Assembly: GCF_036850765.1 (NCBI RefSeq)
Contig: NC_089490.1
Location: forward strand, 279,944,482-280,008,481
Length of the DNA: 64,000 nt
Direction: 5' to 3'
DNA from: Saccopteryx bilineata
Taxonomy: Eukaryota > Chordata > Mammalia > Chiroptera > Emballonuridae
Shown here: positions 35,151 to 47,178 of the stretch, one piece after another
Layout: every line of letters starts with the position of its first letter
Position numbering within the stretch: the first letter of the stretch is position 1
Position numbers and translations under genes: made by a program
The notes under the pieces: generated by a model
Told to the model about the DNA's origin: nothing
The model's input: the letters and a program-made list of their open reading frames with translations, nothing else
Databases searched by the model: none

Positions 35151-35681
35151 TGCAGTCGCAGCCATCACAGCCACCTGGCTGGAGCAGGTTCTCATCAGAT
35201 TCGGTCAGATTGTATAGAAACAGTGGAGCCCAAAACTGGCGGGCCATTACCTTTTATTCTAGCTCGCAACCAGCTGGTGAGTAAAACCAAACACATAGGG
35301 CACCAAAATCCACTCACATGTTCTCTGGTTCCACAACCAGGAGAATCTTTCTGGTTTTTCCTAGAACCAAAGACCCCACTAGCCTCAGTCACTTCCTTTT
35401 CCCTATCTGCACGCCTCCATCTTGGCTGCCTGCCTCCTCTGCAACAATGTGGTCTCTGGCAAAATGGCCTCTTAACTCTTCCCTTCTTCCTTCTTCTTAA
35501 AATTTTTCAGTGCGACAATTCTCTCCTCCAGCATACATTAGCATAACCAACCCCCTTCCCTAGCATGAAGGTAATTAACGGTATCACCTGGGCAATGCAA
35601 TTATGTGGTCAGTGGCCATTTTTAACAATAAAAGTGACCAAAACCAAATAACACAAATTTTACAAACTTATTTGCCCAACA
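35151..35681 (-). mobile_element. Solo LTR (family N), 531 bp
   Basis: As written, TGCAGTCGCAGCCATCAC ... CAAACTTATTTGCCCAACA, TG...CA ends. Perfect 5-bp TSD TCTTC at 35146-35150 and 35682-35686. It aligns with the nest at 18799-20567 (GGCGGGCCATTACCTTTTAT here, GGTGGGCCATTCCTTTATTA there). Confidence 0.9.
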
Positions 35682-35686
35682 TCTTC

Positions 35687-37695
35687 TTTCAATTGTTCAT
35701 AGGAGAAACTAAGCAAATGGCCCCGTAATTACTGAAGACTGCCTTTGGACTTACATGTTACTTTGCCAATAATAAGTATTCTCCATTTCTTTTCTATAAG
35801 ACTGCTCCTTATAAATTACTCAGAGAAAGAATGAATACATGTCCTCCTAAACTTTTAATTGAAGGTAGAGATATACAACAGGAAGTGGAAATGTCATGAT
35901 TAAAATGGCCCAGGGGACAGATGACCTTAATCAGCAGCAATGAGTTTCCAATCTCTCTCCTTCAAAAAGCCACTTGAAATCACAGACAGCGAATTAGAAA
36001 TCTCTGTTGAAACTCATGGAAAAACAACATACAGAGCTCCAGGCAGCATGGTGGTGTATTTCCACCTTGATGATTGAGCGACAGACTCTAGGTCAAAGCT
36101 CCAAGTCACTATATTCTGCCTTTGTCTCCATGTCCTCATGAGTTACATGAAGGGTTTGACATTCATGTTAACATGAGGAAAGACATTCTGAACTCTCAAC
36201 AGTTCTAAAATGTTACCACAGTAAACGTGCTAGAAATGCATGATTTCAGGGAAGAGACCGGCATTGTAAAAAGGTTTCTGCAGCTGCGCCACCTCTGGGG
36301 AAAAGAAATGGCAAAGGAATATTGCCTTGCTAGGTTTCGTTTCTTGTTTCATACTGACCCACGTTCTTAGGTCCCCTCAAATGGTAGGCTTTTAACAGCA
36401 ATTGTGCTTTCAGAAGTTGTGATCTTAGAGCCATGCTTGGTGTCAACAGAACTTTAATCCTCACACAGATAGGAGTATCCCCCCAGAAAGGTCCTTTCTA
36501 ATTATGAACATCAAAATGGCTTTGGAAACCACAATTATGTTTGCTATACTGACCAAGAATATGGGAGGTGTAACTAAAACTCTTTGGTATGTTCACAGTT
36601 TTGATCCTATTAAGTAGGTCACCTGAATAGGACAGAAAGAAGATTAGAAAATCCTAGTAAAAAACACAAACTACATATAGACAAAAAGAAGAAACAGAGT
36701 AGGCTTATTGTAAATAATGAGTTAAGACACAATCAAAGGGGGCTGAAAAAGGCTTGACATTACAAGAGTATGAAGAACCATAGTGCTTTTTTACTGTAGT
36801 ACTCTTAAGCACTCCTCTGATTATTTCCACAATCACTGTGTGCATGGACCATCACTTTGGTAAGGCAGCTCACCCACACTTCTCAAAAGTTTTATGTGCA
36901 TTATCTCCTTATTCAACTGCTTGAAGGGTAGAAAGGTTTTTCTCATTTCTGAAACTCTGAACTTCCGTCTTTAGAATACCTCCTACATCTATAGTCAAAC
37001 AAGTAGGAACAAACAAGGATCCACTAACTCTTCCCTCTTCCCTGATAAATGATGACCTCACTATTCCCATGAAACTGTCAATTGACTAATATTTAGTAAC
37101 TTATTACTTTCATCTTAGCAGTGATGGAACCTAATAAAAGTGGCATTTTGTGGGTCTTAGACAGTCTAATGCCAGCAATTCCACACGGTACAGCATAAGC
37201 ACATCACTATTTTTAAAAGAGATTATTATAGAAACCGGAGGATAGTATATAGGAATAACAATACTATAGTGACCCCCTAAGACATTTTTATTCATATATT
37301 CTTGGAGTCACACATTCAAATAAGGGGAAGCAAATGAAGAATATGTGTGACATTGATGAGCATAAGCACTAAGGGAGTCATGGGGACTAAAAAGACCTAA
37401 AGGACTCATGTTCAGCCAAAACTGGTTCAAGTCTTTAAAAAAAAAAAAAAAGACAAGTCATCAGAATAAGCCCCCTGGCAGTTTACAATCTCATTTCATG
37501 AGACTTTCTTACAACAGATTTATAGTTACTGAACTTTCTGGTTATTAAAGTGTCAGGAAATATTTGATTGCATATAAACAATCAGACTAGGTTCATAATA
37601 AAATATTAGATGCTACAACATAAATTTTGGATTTTGATGTAAAAATTAATTCAAATAAAGAAATTTCTTCTAATTATGGTTTACTGTCCAAAGAT

Positions 37696-37697
<2 letters not shown>
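35687..37697. other. Single-copy DNA, no gene seen
   Basis: A weak MIR-like piece may lie at 36870-36965. Otherwise nothing recognised; an A run is at 37436-37452. Confidence 0.5.

Positions 37698-37729
<32 letters not shown>
37698..37729. repeat. (AT)n microsatellite
   Basis: About 15 AT units at the tail end of the adjacent minus-strand SINE. Confidence 0.95.
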
Positions 37730-37731
<2 letters not shown>

Positions 37732-38055
37732 GCAAGAAAAACAGAGAGAAGGACAGATGGGGCCAACAGGCAGGAAGGGAGAAGGATGAGAAGCATCAAC
37801 TCTTCATCGCAGCATCTTAGTTGTTCATTGATTGCTTTCTCATGTGTGCTTTGACCAGGGGGCTACAGCCCAGCCAGTGATCCCTTGCTCAAGCCAGCGA
37901 CCTTGGGTTTCAAGCCAGTGAACTTTGGACACAAGCCAGTGACCATGGGGTCATGTCTATGATCTCACGTTCAAGCCAGAGTCCTTGTGGTTTCAAACCT
38001 GGACCCTCTACATCCAGGCCGATGCTCTATCTACTGAGAAACCACCTGCTCAGGC
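37730..38055 (-). mobile_element. tRNA-derived SINE, long 'AAGCCAGTGACCTTGGG' type
   Basis: Same family as 13473-13806: GTTGTTCATTGATTGCTTTC, GCTCAAGCCAGCGACCTTGG, GGTTTCAAACCTGGACCCTC and head CCACCTGCTCAGGCC. Confidence 0.85.
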
Positions 38056-39195
38056 CAACAATTATATACTTAAGCACAATCTTTTCATTCTTAATGTAAT
38101 AAACTCTAACGACAGCACGCTTTGGCATGTAGACACTAAAGGTATTTCTAGGTTAAATTACATCAATAAATAATACAGTAATCATTTTAATGATAATACC
38201 AATTCTACTAAAACTAATTGCAATTTTACTGATCTCTGTTTTCCAAAACTCTACAAACATCATCTTGTGTTATTCCCACACATCAAACCTACATGGGAGT
38301 TATTTTCTATAGTTTAGATTTGGGTCAGTGAAGATTAGAAATGATTATCCTTAAATCTCATAGTGCTTAATAGGAAGTCCTTTAACATTCACATCTATTT
38401 TGTCAACAAGTTTAATGAAGAAAAGAAAAAAAAAAACCCTCACAGAAAGCACTGCACTTAGAGAATTCTCCTGTATTACAAAAGTAAAGTACGTAATAAG
38501 AGACATAGCGAGAAATCCTGGCAACAGCAGGCAGCCCACTGCATTTGCTATCAGCAGCAGCCTACCTTCAGATTCCACCCTTTCTTTTCGGGCAGAGTTA
38601 GGAAAGCAATCTTTCAGAGGGGTGAGTTGTTAGTTGATGGGGGTGGAGGGTGAGGGAGGGTATGTTTTTAAATTATATAATAACATTACTATTAATATTG
38701 AAACAACTATATATTTATTTGCTTTTTTTGTTTATTTATTTTTGCCATATTCAAAGTGCTCTTCTGGGAGCATGTATGAGCTCCAGACAGGTGTCTCAGC
38801 AGCCGGGATCTTTGGCTCCCAAGCAACGAACAGCCCTTGCTCATGAATAGAGTGAGGGTGAAACACACTCAGATGTTAGAATATTAAAATATTTAACAAC
38901 ACAGTTTATTGTCAGAAGTAACACATAATAATATTATACAATAATATACACTATGTAAAATACAGTACTTTTTAAAATATAGAGCAAAGTAGAAAACTTG
39001 GTCAAGCAGGCAGGCAAATAGAACTTTTCACCTCCTGCCCCTTCGAGAAATGTACCACCTAAGACTTTCACATGCCTTCTGTCTACTTTTACTACAATTC
39101 AGTTCATGTTGCCTTTAAAAAGTCTTCTAAATTCACCCTTTGTCTCCATTTCCACTGCCATTCACATGGTTAAGTTCTTTGTCAATGTTTTGCCT
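38056..39195. other. Single-copy DNA, no gene seen
   Basis: No recognisable repeat or exon. Confidence 0.5.
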
Positions 39196-39480
39196 AGGCT
39201 GCTCTGATAACCTCCTAGCTTCCCAAACACAGTACTGATTCCTCCCAGTGTATTCCTCATACTACAGCCAGAATGATCATCCTAAAACACAAGTCTTATC
39301 ATGGCATCCCTTGTTTGCCTTTCTTCATAACTGTCACATATCAAAACCAAACAACATCACAAAGCCAACTCTGGGCCTTTATCATGGGCCTCATGCCCAC
39401 TATACAAACTTGATTCTGGCACTCCTTACCACAGGAGACTATTCACATGCTCTCTTTCCTGTCTAAACTCAAGGCTAATG
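39196..39480 (+). mobile_element. L2 LINE 3' fragment (diverged)
   Basis: TACAGCCAGAATGATCATCC, TAAAACACAAGTCTTATCAT and GGCACTCCTTACCACAGG follow the L2 3' series ('CAGCCAGAGTGATCCTTTTAAAACATAAGTC'). Confidence 0.6.
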
Positions 39481-39788
39481 ATTAAGCAAAACAACATAAG
39501 TCTAGATTCAAAACCTATTTCTATGACTCAGCAGCTGAGGCTTGGGCAGCTAACACACATTTTCAGATTATGGTTCCTGTTGTAACGTGCAGGAGGCAAC
39601 TGAACCCGACTCAGAACTTAGCTGTAAGTATAAACTGAGAAAATACACATGAAACTTCCCATGCATTGCTGGTTCATGTGCAGGTACTACTTTCTGGGTC
39701 CAATGCTGAGAGCTAATAATGCTTAACAAACAAGGGGGGAAGCCTGGCCCTCACAGAGCACATATTCTGGTAGAGATAGATAATTTTT
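39481..39788. other. Nothing recognised
   Basis: Single-copy sequence left of an old SINE. Confidence 0.5.
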
Positions 39789-39789
39789 T

Positions 39790-40151
39790 CTAAATTTTTA
39801 GTAAGTGAGAATTGGGGGGGCAGAGAGATAGACTACTGCATGTGCCCCAACTGGAATTCACCCAGCAAGACCACTATGGCACAATGCTCTCCCCATCTGG
39901 GGACACTGCTCTGTTGCTTGGCAAGCAAGCTATTTTAGTACCTGAGGTGAGGTCATGGAGCCATCTTCAGCACCCGGGACCAACCTGCTCCAATGAAGCC
40001 ATGGATGTAGGAGGGGAGAAAGAAAGAGAAGGGAGAGGGGAGGGATGGAGAAGCAGATGGTCACCTCTCCTTTGTGCCCTGATTGGGAACTGAACCTGGG
40101 ATATCCACATGCTGGGCCAACACCCTACCACTGAGCCAACCAGCCAGGGTA
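39790..40151 (-). mobile_element. Long tRNA-Ala-like SINE, old copy
   Basis: Head at the right (ACTGAGCCAACCAGCCAGGG). Diverged TSDs AGAGATAGATAATTTT (39774-39789) and AGAGACAGACAATTTT (40152-40167), two mismatches in 16. The CTCF-like region is lost. Confidence 0.87.
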
Positions 40152-40167
40152 GAGACAGACAATTTTA

Positions 40168-40555
40168 AAAATTGAAAATATATTATACAGTAGGTTGGAA
40201 GTGAAATCCCCTATGAAGAACACTAAAGTAGGGCTGGTCAGGATGTCATGTTAAATAGGGAAGGTAGAAGGCGATCTTACTGAGAAAGTGACTTTTCGCC
40301 AAAGAAGCAAAGGAGATGAGGATAGAGTCCCACGGGCATCTGACGAAGAAGTTCATGCAGAAAAGGGCACTGAAGTGGGAGTGTGCCTGGCGGGTTTGGG
40401 GACTGGCTGGGGGACCAGCGAGGCCGAAGCCAAGGTTGCCTAGGGGAGTGTCAGAATGAAATCAGACAGCAAATTAGTGTTGACATACTTAGTGTTGTGG
40501 ACTGGGGTCCATTTTAAAGCTGTTGGATTTTTCTCTACCGCTGGCTATTATCACT
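40168..40555. other. Nothing recognised
   Basis: No gene or named repeat. Confidence 0.5.
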
Positions 40556-40785
40556 TATTAATCTTTCTGTGAAACTTTACCTAACTCTTCCAAGCTGGGT
40601 CAGAGTGCCTGGTCTCTGCTCGCACAGGGCACCTTGTCAGCACGTATTACATCATGGCTCTTGTTACCGCTGCCCTACCAACTCCCCGCCTGAACAGGCT
40701 CAGGTACTCGTCTCAGTATCCCCAATGCTTGCAGGGTGCTCCACAGGCAGAAATAGTTCAATAAAAATGAATACATAAACGGTGC
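40556..40785 (+). mobile_element. L2-like LINE 3' fragment
   Basis: Ends with TGCAGGGTGCTCCACAGGCA and GTTCAATAAAAATGAATA, close to the L2 terminus ('GGTGCTCAATAAATG'), after a CT-rich L2-like part. Confidence 0.5.
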
Positions 40786-40893
40786 AGACATGAAAAATAA
40801 AGCACTTTTAGAAGACCAAAAAAGTGTCTATGCCATAGTGAGCTGAGGACACTATAACAGATTCCGAGAATACGGATGGAAAGCAAGCATATG

Positions 40894-41078
40894 GCCTGGC
40901 CCATTGTGGCGCAGTGGATAAAGCATCGACCTGGAATGCTGAGGTTGCCAGTTCAATACCCTGGATTTGCCTGGTCACGGCACATATGGGAGTTGATGCT
41001 TCCTCCTCTCTCTCCCTCCTCTTTCTCTGTCTCTCTCTTTCCTCTCTAAAAATATGAATAAATAAAACCTTAAAAAAA
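40894..41078 (+). mobile_element. Short tRNA-derived SINE (GGCGCAGTGGATAAAGC type)
   Basis: GCCTGGCCCATTGTGGCGCA head, AGTTCAATACC B-box region, CT-rich tract and an AATAAATAAAA tail. TSD AAGCATATG at 40885-40893 and 41079-41087. Confidence 0.92.
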
Positions 41079-41087
41079 AAGCATATG

Positions 41088-41827
41088 CCTTCCATTGACA
41101 TCACAATTGAATTTTCAGTAGTTTCAGCATAAGGTTCAGAGATGTAGACTACTTTGCTAAAATAATTCTGTTTTATTTTCAAAGTTCGTGCATGTGTTAT
41201 CTAATCGGTCTCCAAAATAGCAGTTTGCTTTTCAGATTTAAGTATCTCCATTTTCTAAGTAAGGACACTGAGGCCCAAAATAACAAGCAGCTAGTGACAG
41301 ACTCAGCCTTAGAACTCTGAAGCCAGTCCTGTGACAAGGGCCCTCCTGCTTGTATGGACAGCGTCGCTTCTCTCAACACAGAGCCCGGGGTGGGGGGGAG
41401 CATCCACATCTAACTGGCCACAGGAGAGTGCGCGGAGGGGGGCAGAAAACTTACCAACAGACCGAGACAATGAAGTGAGACTTGGGAGTGATAGGGAGAA
41501 CACAGCAGGGAAAAATTCCTTCTTCACTCTCTAATCACAGATGGAGTGACCCATTTGATGAATGAGACAGCGAGGACCACAAAACAAGAGGCGATGCCAA
41601 GGTGACTGAAATGAACAATACTTATACCAAAATCACTACCTAAGTGTCTGTGCTCCATATCACTGTTTTATTATATTGTAATTTCACCAAATTCTAATGT
41701 AATATAGTGTTGACATCTGTAATATATAAAGGAGAACAGCAAAGACTAATGAACGCTCTGCTTGGACCCAGGAGAGACTCTGTGTTTACTACGTACGAGA
41801 TCTCAAACATGCTTAGTTATTTTAATT
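41088..41827. other. Single-copy DNA, no gene seen
   Basis: The minus-strand frame at 41309-41527 overlaps a G-rich stretch and has no domain. Confidence 0.5.
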
Positions 41828-41840
41828 CTGGGACTCAGTT

Positions 41841-41885
<45 letters not shown>

Positions 41886-42218
41886 TTTTTTTATTTTCTG
41901 AAGCTGGAAACGGGGAGAGATAGTCAGACAGACTCCCGCATGCGCCTGACCGGGACCCACCAGGCACGCCTACCAGGGGTGACGCTCTGCCCACCAGGGG
42001 GCGATGCTCTGCCCCTCCGGGGCATCGTTCTGCCGCTACCAGAGCCACTCCAGCGCCTGGGGCAGCAGCCAAGGAGCCATCCCCAGCGCCCGGGCCATCC
42101 CTGCTCCAATGGAGCCCTGGCGATGGGAGGGGAAGAGAGAGACAGAGAGGAAGGAGGGGGGGTGGAGAAGCAAATGGGCGCCTCCCTTATGTGCCCCAGC
42201 CGGGAATCGAACCCGGGT
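41841..42218 (-). mobile_element. Long tRNA-Ala-like SINE, 5'-truncated, with (TTTA)n tail
   Basis: The tail is (TTTA)n at 41841-41886; the body is the two-unit type. The element stops at the B-box region (GAACCCGGGT), so the A box and 5' acceptor arm are missing. Even so, GGGACTCAGTTT at 41829-41840 recurs at 42220-42231, so truncation happened at insertion. Confidence 0.9.
41991..42005 (+). promoter_or_regulatory. CTCF-like motif inside SINE
   Basis: CCACCAGGGGGCGAT, one mismatch to the CTCF core. The neighbouring unit has TACCAGGGGTGACG and is weaker. Confidence 0.45.
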
Positions 42219-42231
42219 GGGACTCAGTTTT

Positions 42232-43765
42232 TTAAATGAGATGACAATACCTATTTTAAAGATCTGTTACAAATAAGATGGTAGAATATTAAAAATGGTG
42301 AAGTGTTCTGTGAAGATCACAGAATATAAAAACCTCTCTCCACATATAATTTTATTATAATTACAAAAATATATATTAAATAAGTTTTCTATCACATAAG
42401 TATCAGCACCTAAAAAACAGAACCACACTCCATACCCATTTATATCTTAATGTGACTTTTGAACAAACAAATCTGTTTGCAAATGCCACTGTAGAGAAGA
42501 TTGAGACTTATATTTTTTCCCACATATACTATGCTACCATTTCATGCATCTAAAAATTCTGGATTGAAGAAAAAGCCTAAAATGTATTTTATTCAGTAAT
42601 ACCACTTCTATATTATATTATGACGATATTGTGACATTTGACAAAAGAAGCTTTTAAGAGTCTGTGATCATAAAGAAATAAATGATCATTTACATCAAAT
42701 TACCTGGAAAGCTAAAGTAAGAAAATTTATTTTCTCCAACTTAATATGAGGCTGACTCATCCTATCATCTCTTTGCAATTGAGTAATTGTGATGCAGTGA
42801 GAGTTCCTTTGTCAGAGCCGCATTATAATCCCTGGCCTTGAGTCTGGGGTAGCAAATGGTCAATGTGAGTGAATTATCTTTATTTTTCCTTCTTACATAA
42901 AATTGTGAAGATTTAGCACCAGCCAAACATCAAAAATCTGTCTTGTTCTTTTAAACAATAACCCGAGTATAAGTTTTAAAAGATTATCGTTCCAAGTTTG
43001 GCAATTTTCAAATCGTCACAATTGTAAAGTGACTTAAGTGACAGTGACAAAATCAAAGAGAACTGCATTTTGAAGGGAAATAAAATCCATGCCAGAGGTG
43101 TGCAGGAAGGGATTGGCACCCAATGACTCAGCCATTGGGCTTCAGAACCTGTAACTGTTGACAAATATTTATGCAGCAATGCAGAAGCTCAAATATACAA
43201 CCAAACAGGAAAATCACAAAAAAAATCCATCAAACAATGTCACAAACAAATAAACAAGCATATTTAGTGAAAACTGCATCGTCCTCAAATGCTTTTTCAT
43301 CTTTACAGCAACTCAGAAAAGTGAAACAAAGTTAAAAGGAACAGCTGACGTCCTAGCTCTTCTCACTCAAGCAACTAAGGGCTCTCACTTAAGAAATCTG
43401 TGTTTTCAGTAACGCAGCCCTTTTACAAAACAATAAGCTTGATAGAAAACACTGCTGTATGCACCTTGGCTCATATAAAATTAATAATTCCATGTAAATG
43501 GATCATAGCATACTAACCTAAAAGCGTGTTGAAAAGTAAAACTTCTGTTAACAAAATATAAAGATTTTGACCAAGACAACAGCTGAATTGTTTTGATTAA
43601 AAAAATCCATCAGACAGTAAGTCTACAAAAGATAAGGAAAAATAAATGTAAATAAAGAAAATATCTTAAAAGAAATAGGTTGTGCTAATAGATTACAGAA
43701 TGTAGTATTCAGCGTGAATTTAGAAAATTATAGTTTCCCCAAAAAACCAGTTACTCAACAGAAGG
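42232..43765. other. AT-rich single-copy DNA, no gene seen
   Basis: Nothing recognised. Confidence 0.5.
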
Positions 43766-43769
43766 AACA

Positions 43770-43975
43770 TTTTATTTTATTTTTTTAAATTTGTATTTAT
43801 TGATTTTAGAAAGACAAGAAGAGAAAGAAACATCAATTCTTTGTTCCACTTATCCAAACATTCATTGGTTGATTCTTGTATGTGCCCTGACCGGGGATTG
43901 AACCACACCCTGGTATATCAGGATGATGCCGTAACCAACTGAATTACCCAGCCAGAGCCAGGTGACAATGTTTTA
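43770..43975 (-). mobile_element. Older tRNA-derived SINE
   Basis: ATTTATTGATTTTAGAAAGA, TGTATGTGCCCTGACCGGGG and AATTACCCAGCCAGAGCC, the order of bat tRNA-derived SINEs read antisense. Possible TSD ACATTTTATT/CAATGTTTTA is poor. Confidence 0.75.
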
Positions 43976-44985
43976 AAAAGTGATTTCCATCTTATTTCAT
44001 CTTAAAGATACACAATTCAGATATAAATCTTGTTCTTAAAGGAAACTTTAAATATATAATAAATTAAAGTAAGAAATATTTTGGTTTCCAATTATGCAGC
44101 TATAATCTTACCAGGAGCACATTGCCAATGTCCATACTCTGTTAATGTTTTCATTTTGAACGGTTCTCTACTATCTAACATTTATACAGTTAATAATATA
44201 AAAGCACATGCTTAAAGATTTGGTTTAAATAAATTTACTCTAATATCTCAAAAACATTAAAAATATATTTTTCTAAATGACAATGCAATCAAAGCACCTG
44301 CTTAAGCAAATGAATATTTAATTACTTCAAAATATAGCTGCAATGTGTTTTAAATTTAAATTTTGGCTAATGCTGAGCAAGTAATTACTAGCAATTTTAG
44401 TTTTCTACTTTCACCTTTTTTCCTAAAATTTGCACCAAAAAATTAATTATTTTTTAACTTAATGAAATATTATTCTTAAGTCATCTTAAAAATATAAAAC
44501 TTAAACTGGAATATAATTGGTAAAGGGGTAGTGTGCTAAAATGAGGGCAGTCAGAAGCCACACATATCTGGCTTTGCTGAAATCTCATTCCAGACTTTGT
44601 CTCATAGGGTAGGCAACAGATCAAACATTGGATGGCAAGAGACAAAAGAAGGGAGGAGGGCCCTGAGGATGAAATAGCTCAAGAGGAGGATGGAGGCATG
44701 TGGGAGAAAGATGATGTAGGTGGGGCTAAAAATACCTGCTCTGTAGCAGTGGGGAAGGATTATACAATGCACATGAAGTGCTTGGCACAGGGCCCTAGAC
44801 ATCCATTAGTCTTAACTGTAATGAAAGTTCAATGAGGGCAGAACTGTTTGTGTCTTTTGATCACTTCTGAACACCCAGCACACACAAATGCTCAATACAT
44901 ATTTGTTGAATTAATGAGTAGCTATTATTATCAATAATTATTCTAAGAAATTTCCTTAAAGTACCAGCCTAAACATAGGCCTAAA
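43976..44985. other. AT-rich DNA with one L2 terminus
   Basis: About 44830-44926 reads AATGAGGGCAGAACTGTTTG, GAACACCCAGCACACACAAA and CAATACATATTTGTTGAATT, the L2 3' end on the plus strand. The rest is unrecognised. Confidence 0.6.
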
Positions 44986-46495
44986 CATAATAGATTCTCA
45001 TTATTCACAATAGTCATGTTCTACAAAATCATTGTGAGCCTTGAATTAGTCAAAAATGAGCCTGTTCCTAGAGAAATGAAAGGGATAGTGTGTTGGCAGT
45101 AAAATGGCATCAGGTGTTAGACCAGTGGAGTCAGACCAGATCTTCGTTCAGTAACCTCAGTCCTTGAGTTCTGGCTAAGAAAGAATTCAGAGCCAATCTC
45201 AAACTATATGAGAAAGTTTATTTAGAAAGTTACAGAGATAGAAGAAAAGAGCCATAGAAGAAATGGGTTCAGGAAACACGCTACAGAGGCAAAAGAAGGG
45301 CTCTTGGAGCTTAAGGCAAAGAGAAAGGCAAGGAACACATACGGGGGAAAGGGCGGGGAAAGGAGAGGGCATGCTCCATAGAGATGGCGGCCCTGTGTTA
45401 TTTTGAGGGTGTTCATCTGGAGGACTTAGGAGAGGGTCTCAACAGAATATCCGTCAGCTTTCCAGATATGTCTTTTCAAGATCGTGGAATCTACTTATAG
45501 GTCGGTGCCAGGGCAAGGGGTCCTGAGGTCAGCCATGGAGTCGATTGTCTGGTTTTGCTGCTTTTCTGGACCTGGGGCTGAAACACAACTGAGGCTTAGG
45601 TGTTACCCCAGGAGTACAGGCGGCCCTGCAAGTGCACACATAGGACTCGCATGAGACCACACTTCAGGGCCCTGTTCCTCCTCCAGGGGGTCTACCGCAC
45701 GACTAGCGACATGCCGGGAGAGGAGAGTCCCGGGGAGGGTGCGAACCACAGGAGCAGTAATATAAAAGGTCAGGTGGTCTGAACCACATGACCTGGGGTG
45801 TACTAGGGGAGGAAGTAAGGACCTCAAGATGAGGTCCTTATTTTCCCAATTTTGTCCATTGCGAGGCACCCGGGGCTTTCCACCCTTGTGACCTGTACTT
45901 GTCCCACGGTCCTTGCTCTGCTCATGCCTAACTGACTACCACACTTAGGTTTCTGTGAGGCTCTGGTCACAATATCCTCATCAACCTATCAATACATAAC
46001 CTTATTATATGTGGGTTTCTCTCTAAAGACACGTATTTAATATGTGACTTTGATTCATTAACATTAAACTCAGAGCCAACAGCATTTTAACTCAAGCCTG
46101 AAAGAACCGTACCCAACACATGTGCATTGTTTTTAAGGCCTGTCACAGCCTTGCTTTGCTTGGGCACACTCGACAGCATGGCAGCACTATGCCGGGGGAG
46201 CATTTTAAACAGTAAAATCAGCAAAATTAGACACAAAAGTGGAAAAAGGTCCCAAAGTAGACTGTAAAAAGAACATTTTTTTAACCCCGTCAGAACTGGA
46301 CCCAGAAGAGAAAATGGCACTTTCTGTGACTTCAGCTGGGAATATGCCTGTCAGGGGACTAAAATTTATCATCAAGTCCTGTGATTGACTGCCGATGAAA
46401 CATGAATATTGATTTTGGGGTTCCCAATAAAACATAGTGAGGAGGCAATTTCACAAATATGGAATCTTCAAATTATGAGGACGGACTGTTTTTCT
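44986..46495. mobile_element. Ancient DNA-transposon-like repeat, split by an LTR
   Basis: Left piece 44986-45088 (AGATTCTCATTATTCACAAT ... GAGAAATGAAAGGGATAG), right piece 45949-46495 (GTTTCTGTGAGGCTCTGGTC ... TATGAGGACGGACTG). The two pieces join across the LTR in a way that fits an old mammalian repeat I recall ('CCTCTGGTCACAACATT ... CATTAACATTGAACTCA'). The outer ends are imperfect inverted repeats (TCTCATTATT and complement of AATTATGAGG). I cannot name the family with confidence. Confidence 0.5.
45089..45943 (-). mobile_element. Solo LTR of a second ERV family, 855 bp
   Basis: Ends TGTGTTGGCAG ... CTGACTACCACA, perfect inverted TGTG/CACA. Flanks GATAG (45084-45088) and CTTAG (45944-45948), a decayed 5-bp TSD. 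The minus-strand LTR has TAAATAAAC (polyadenylation signal region) complementary to 45217-45226 and a TATATTA box complementary to about 45759-45765. It is inserted into the repeat described at 44986-46495. Confidence 0.75.
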
Positions 46496-46780
46496 CATGG
46501 AATATAAAACTCTCCTACAAGGATTACACTTTCTAATTCTGTGTCTCTCTGCCTGCACCCTCTCCCTCTGTTCAGCAATAGCATGAATACTCTTGAAAAC
46601 CCAATCAGGGCTGGCTGAATAGGAAAGTCAACAAGTGTTTTTGGAGATGCTCAGTATAATGGAAACTAAATATGCAACAGGACTTATAAACTCACAACTT
46701 GGCTTGCCACCTGAAATGTGCATTGTAAAGTAGGTTCCAAAATTATTGTATACAGCAGGTCATTTTGAAAGGTGTTAGCT
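46496..46780. other. Nothing recognised
   Basis: Single-copy sequence. Confidence 0.5.
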
Positions 46781-46790
46781 AAAGAGGTGT

Positions 46791-47168
46791 GTCCTGTTCT
46801 GGCTGGTTGGCTCAGTGATAGAGCGTTGGCCCAGCATGTGGAAGATTCAGGTTCAATTCCCGGCCAGGGCACACAGGAGAAGCACTCATCTGCTTCTCCA
46901 CCCTTCCCCCTCTCCTTCCTCTCTGTCTCTCTCTTCCCCTCCCACAGCCAGGGCTCTATTGTAGCAAAGTTGGCCCTAGCAGGAGCTGAGGGCAGCTCCA
47001 TGGCCATCGCCTCAGGCGCTAGAATTACTCCAGCCACAACGGAGCAACGCCCCAGATGGGCAGAGCATCACCCCCTGGTGGGCATGCCAGGTGGATTCTG
47101 GTCAGACGCATGTGGGAGTCTGACTGCCTCCCCTCTTCTAACTTCAGAAAAATCCAAAAAAAAAAAAA
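46791..47168 (+). mobile_element. Long tRNA-Ala-like SINE, one-unit subfamily
   Basis: TTCTGGCTGGTTGGCTCAGT head, B box GGTTCAATTCC, body with one 22-bp unit and a poly-A tail. Perfect 10-bp TSD AAAGAGGTGT at 46781-46790 and 47169-47178. Confidence 0.92.
47067..47081 (-). promoter_or_regulatory. CTCF-like motif inside SINE
   Basis: Reverse complement CCACCAGGGGGTGAT; the G-to-T change after GGGGG weakens it. Confidence 0.35.
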
Positions 47169-47178
47169 AAAGAGGTGT

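Noticed and set aside
41841..41886. (TTTA)n as an independent microsatellite
   Set aside because: It is the tail of the adjacent minus-strand SINE, bounded by that element's TSD.
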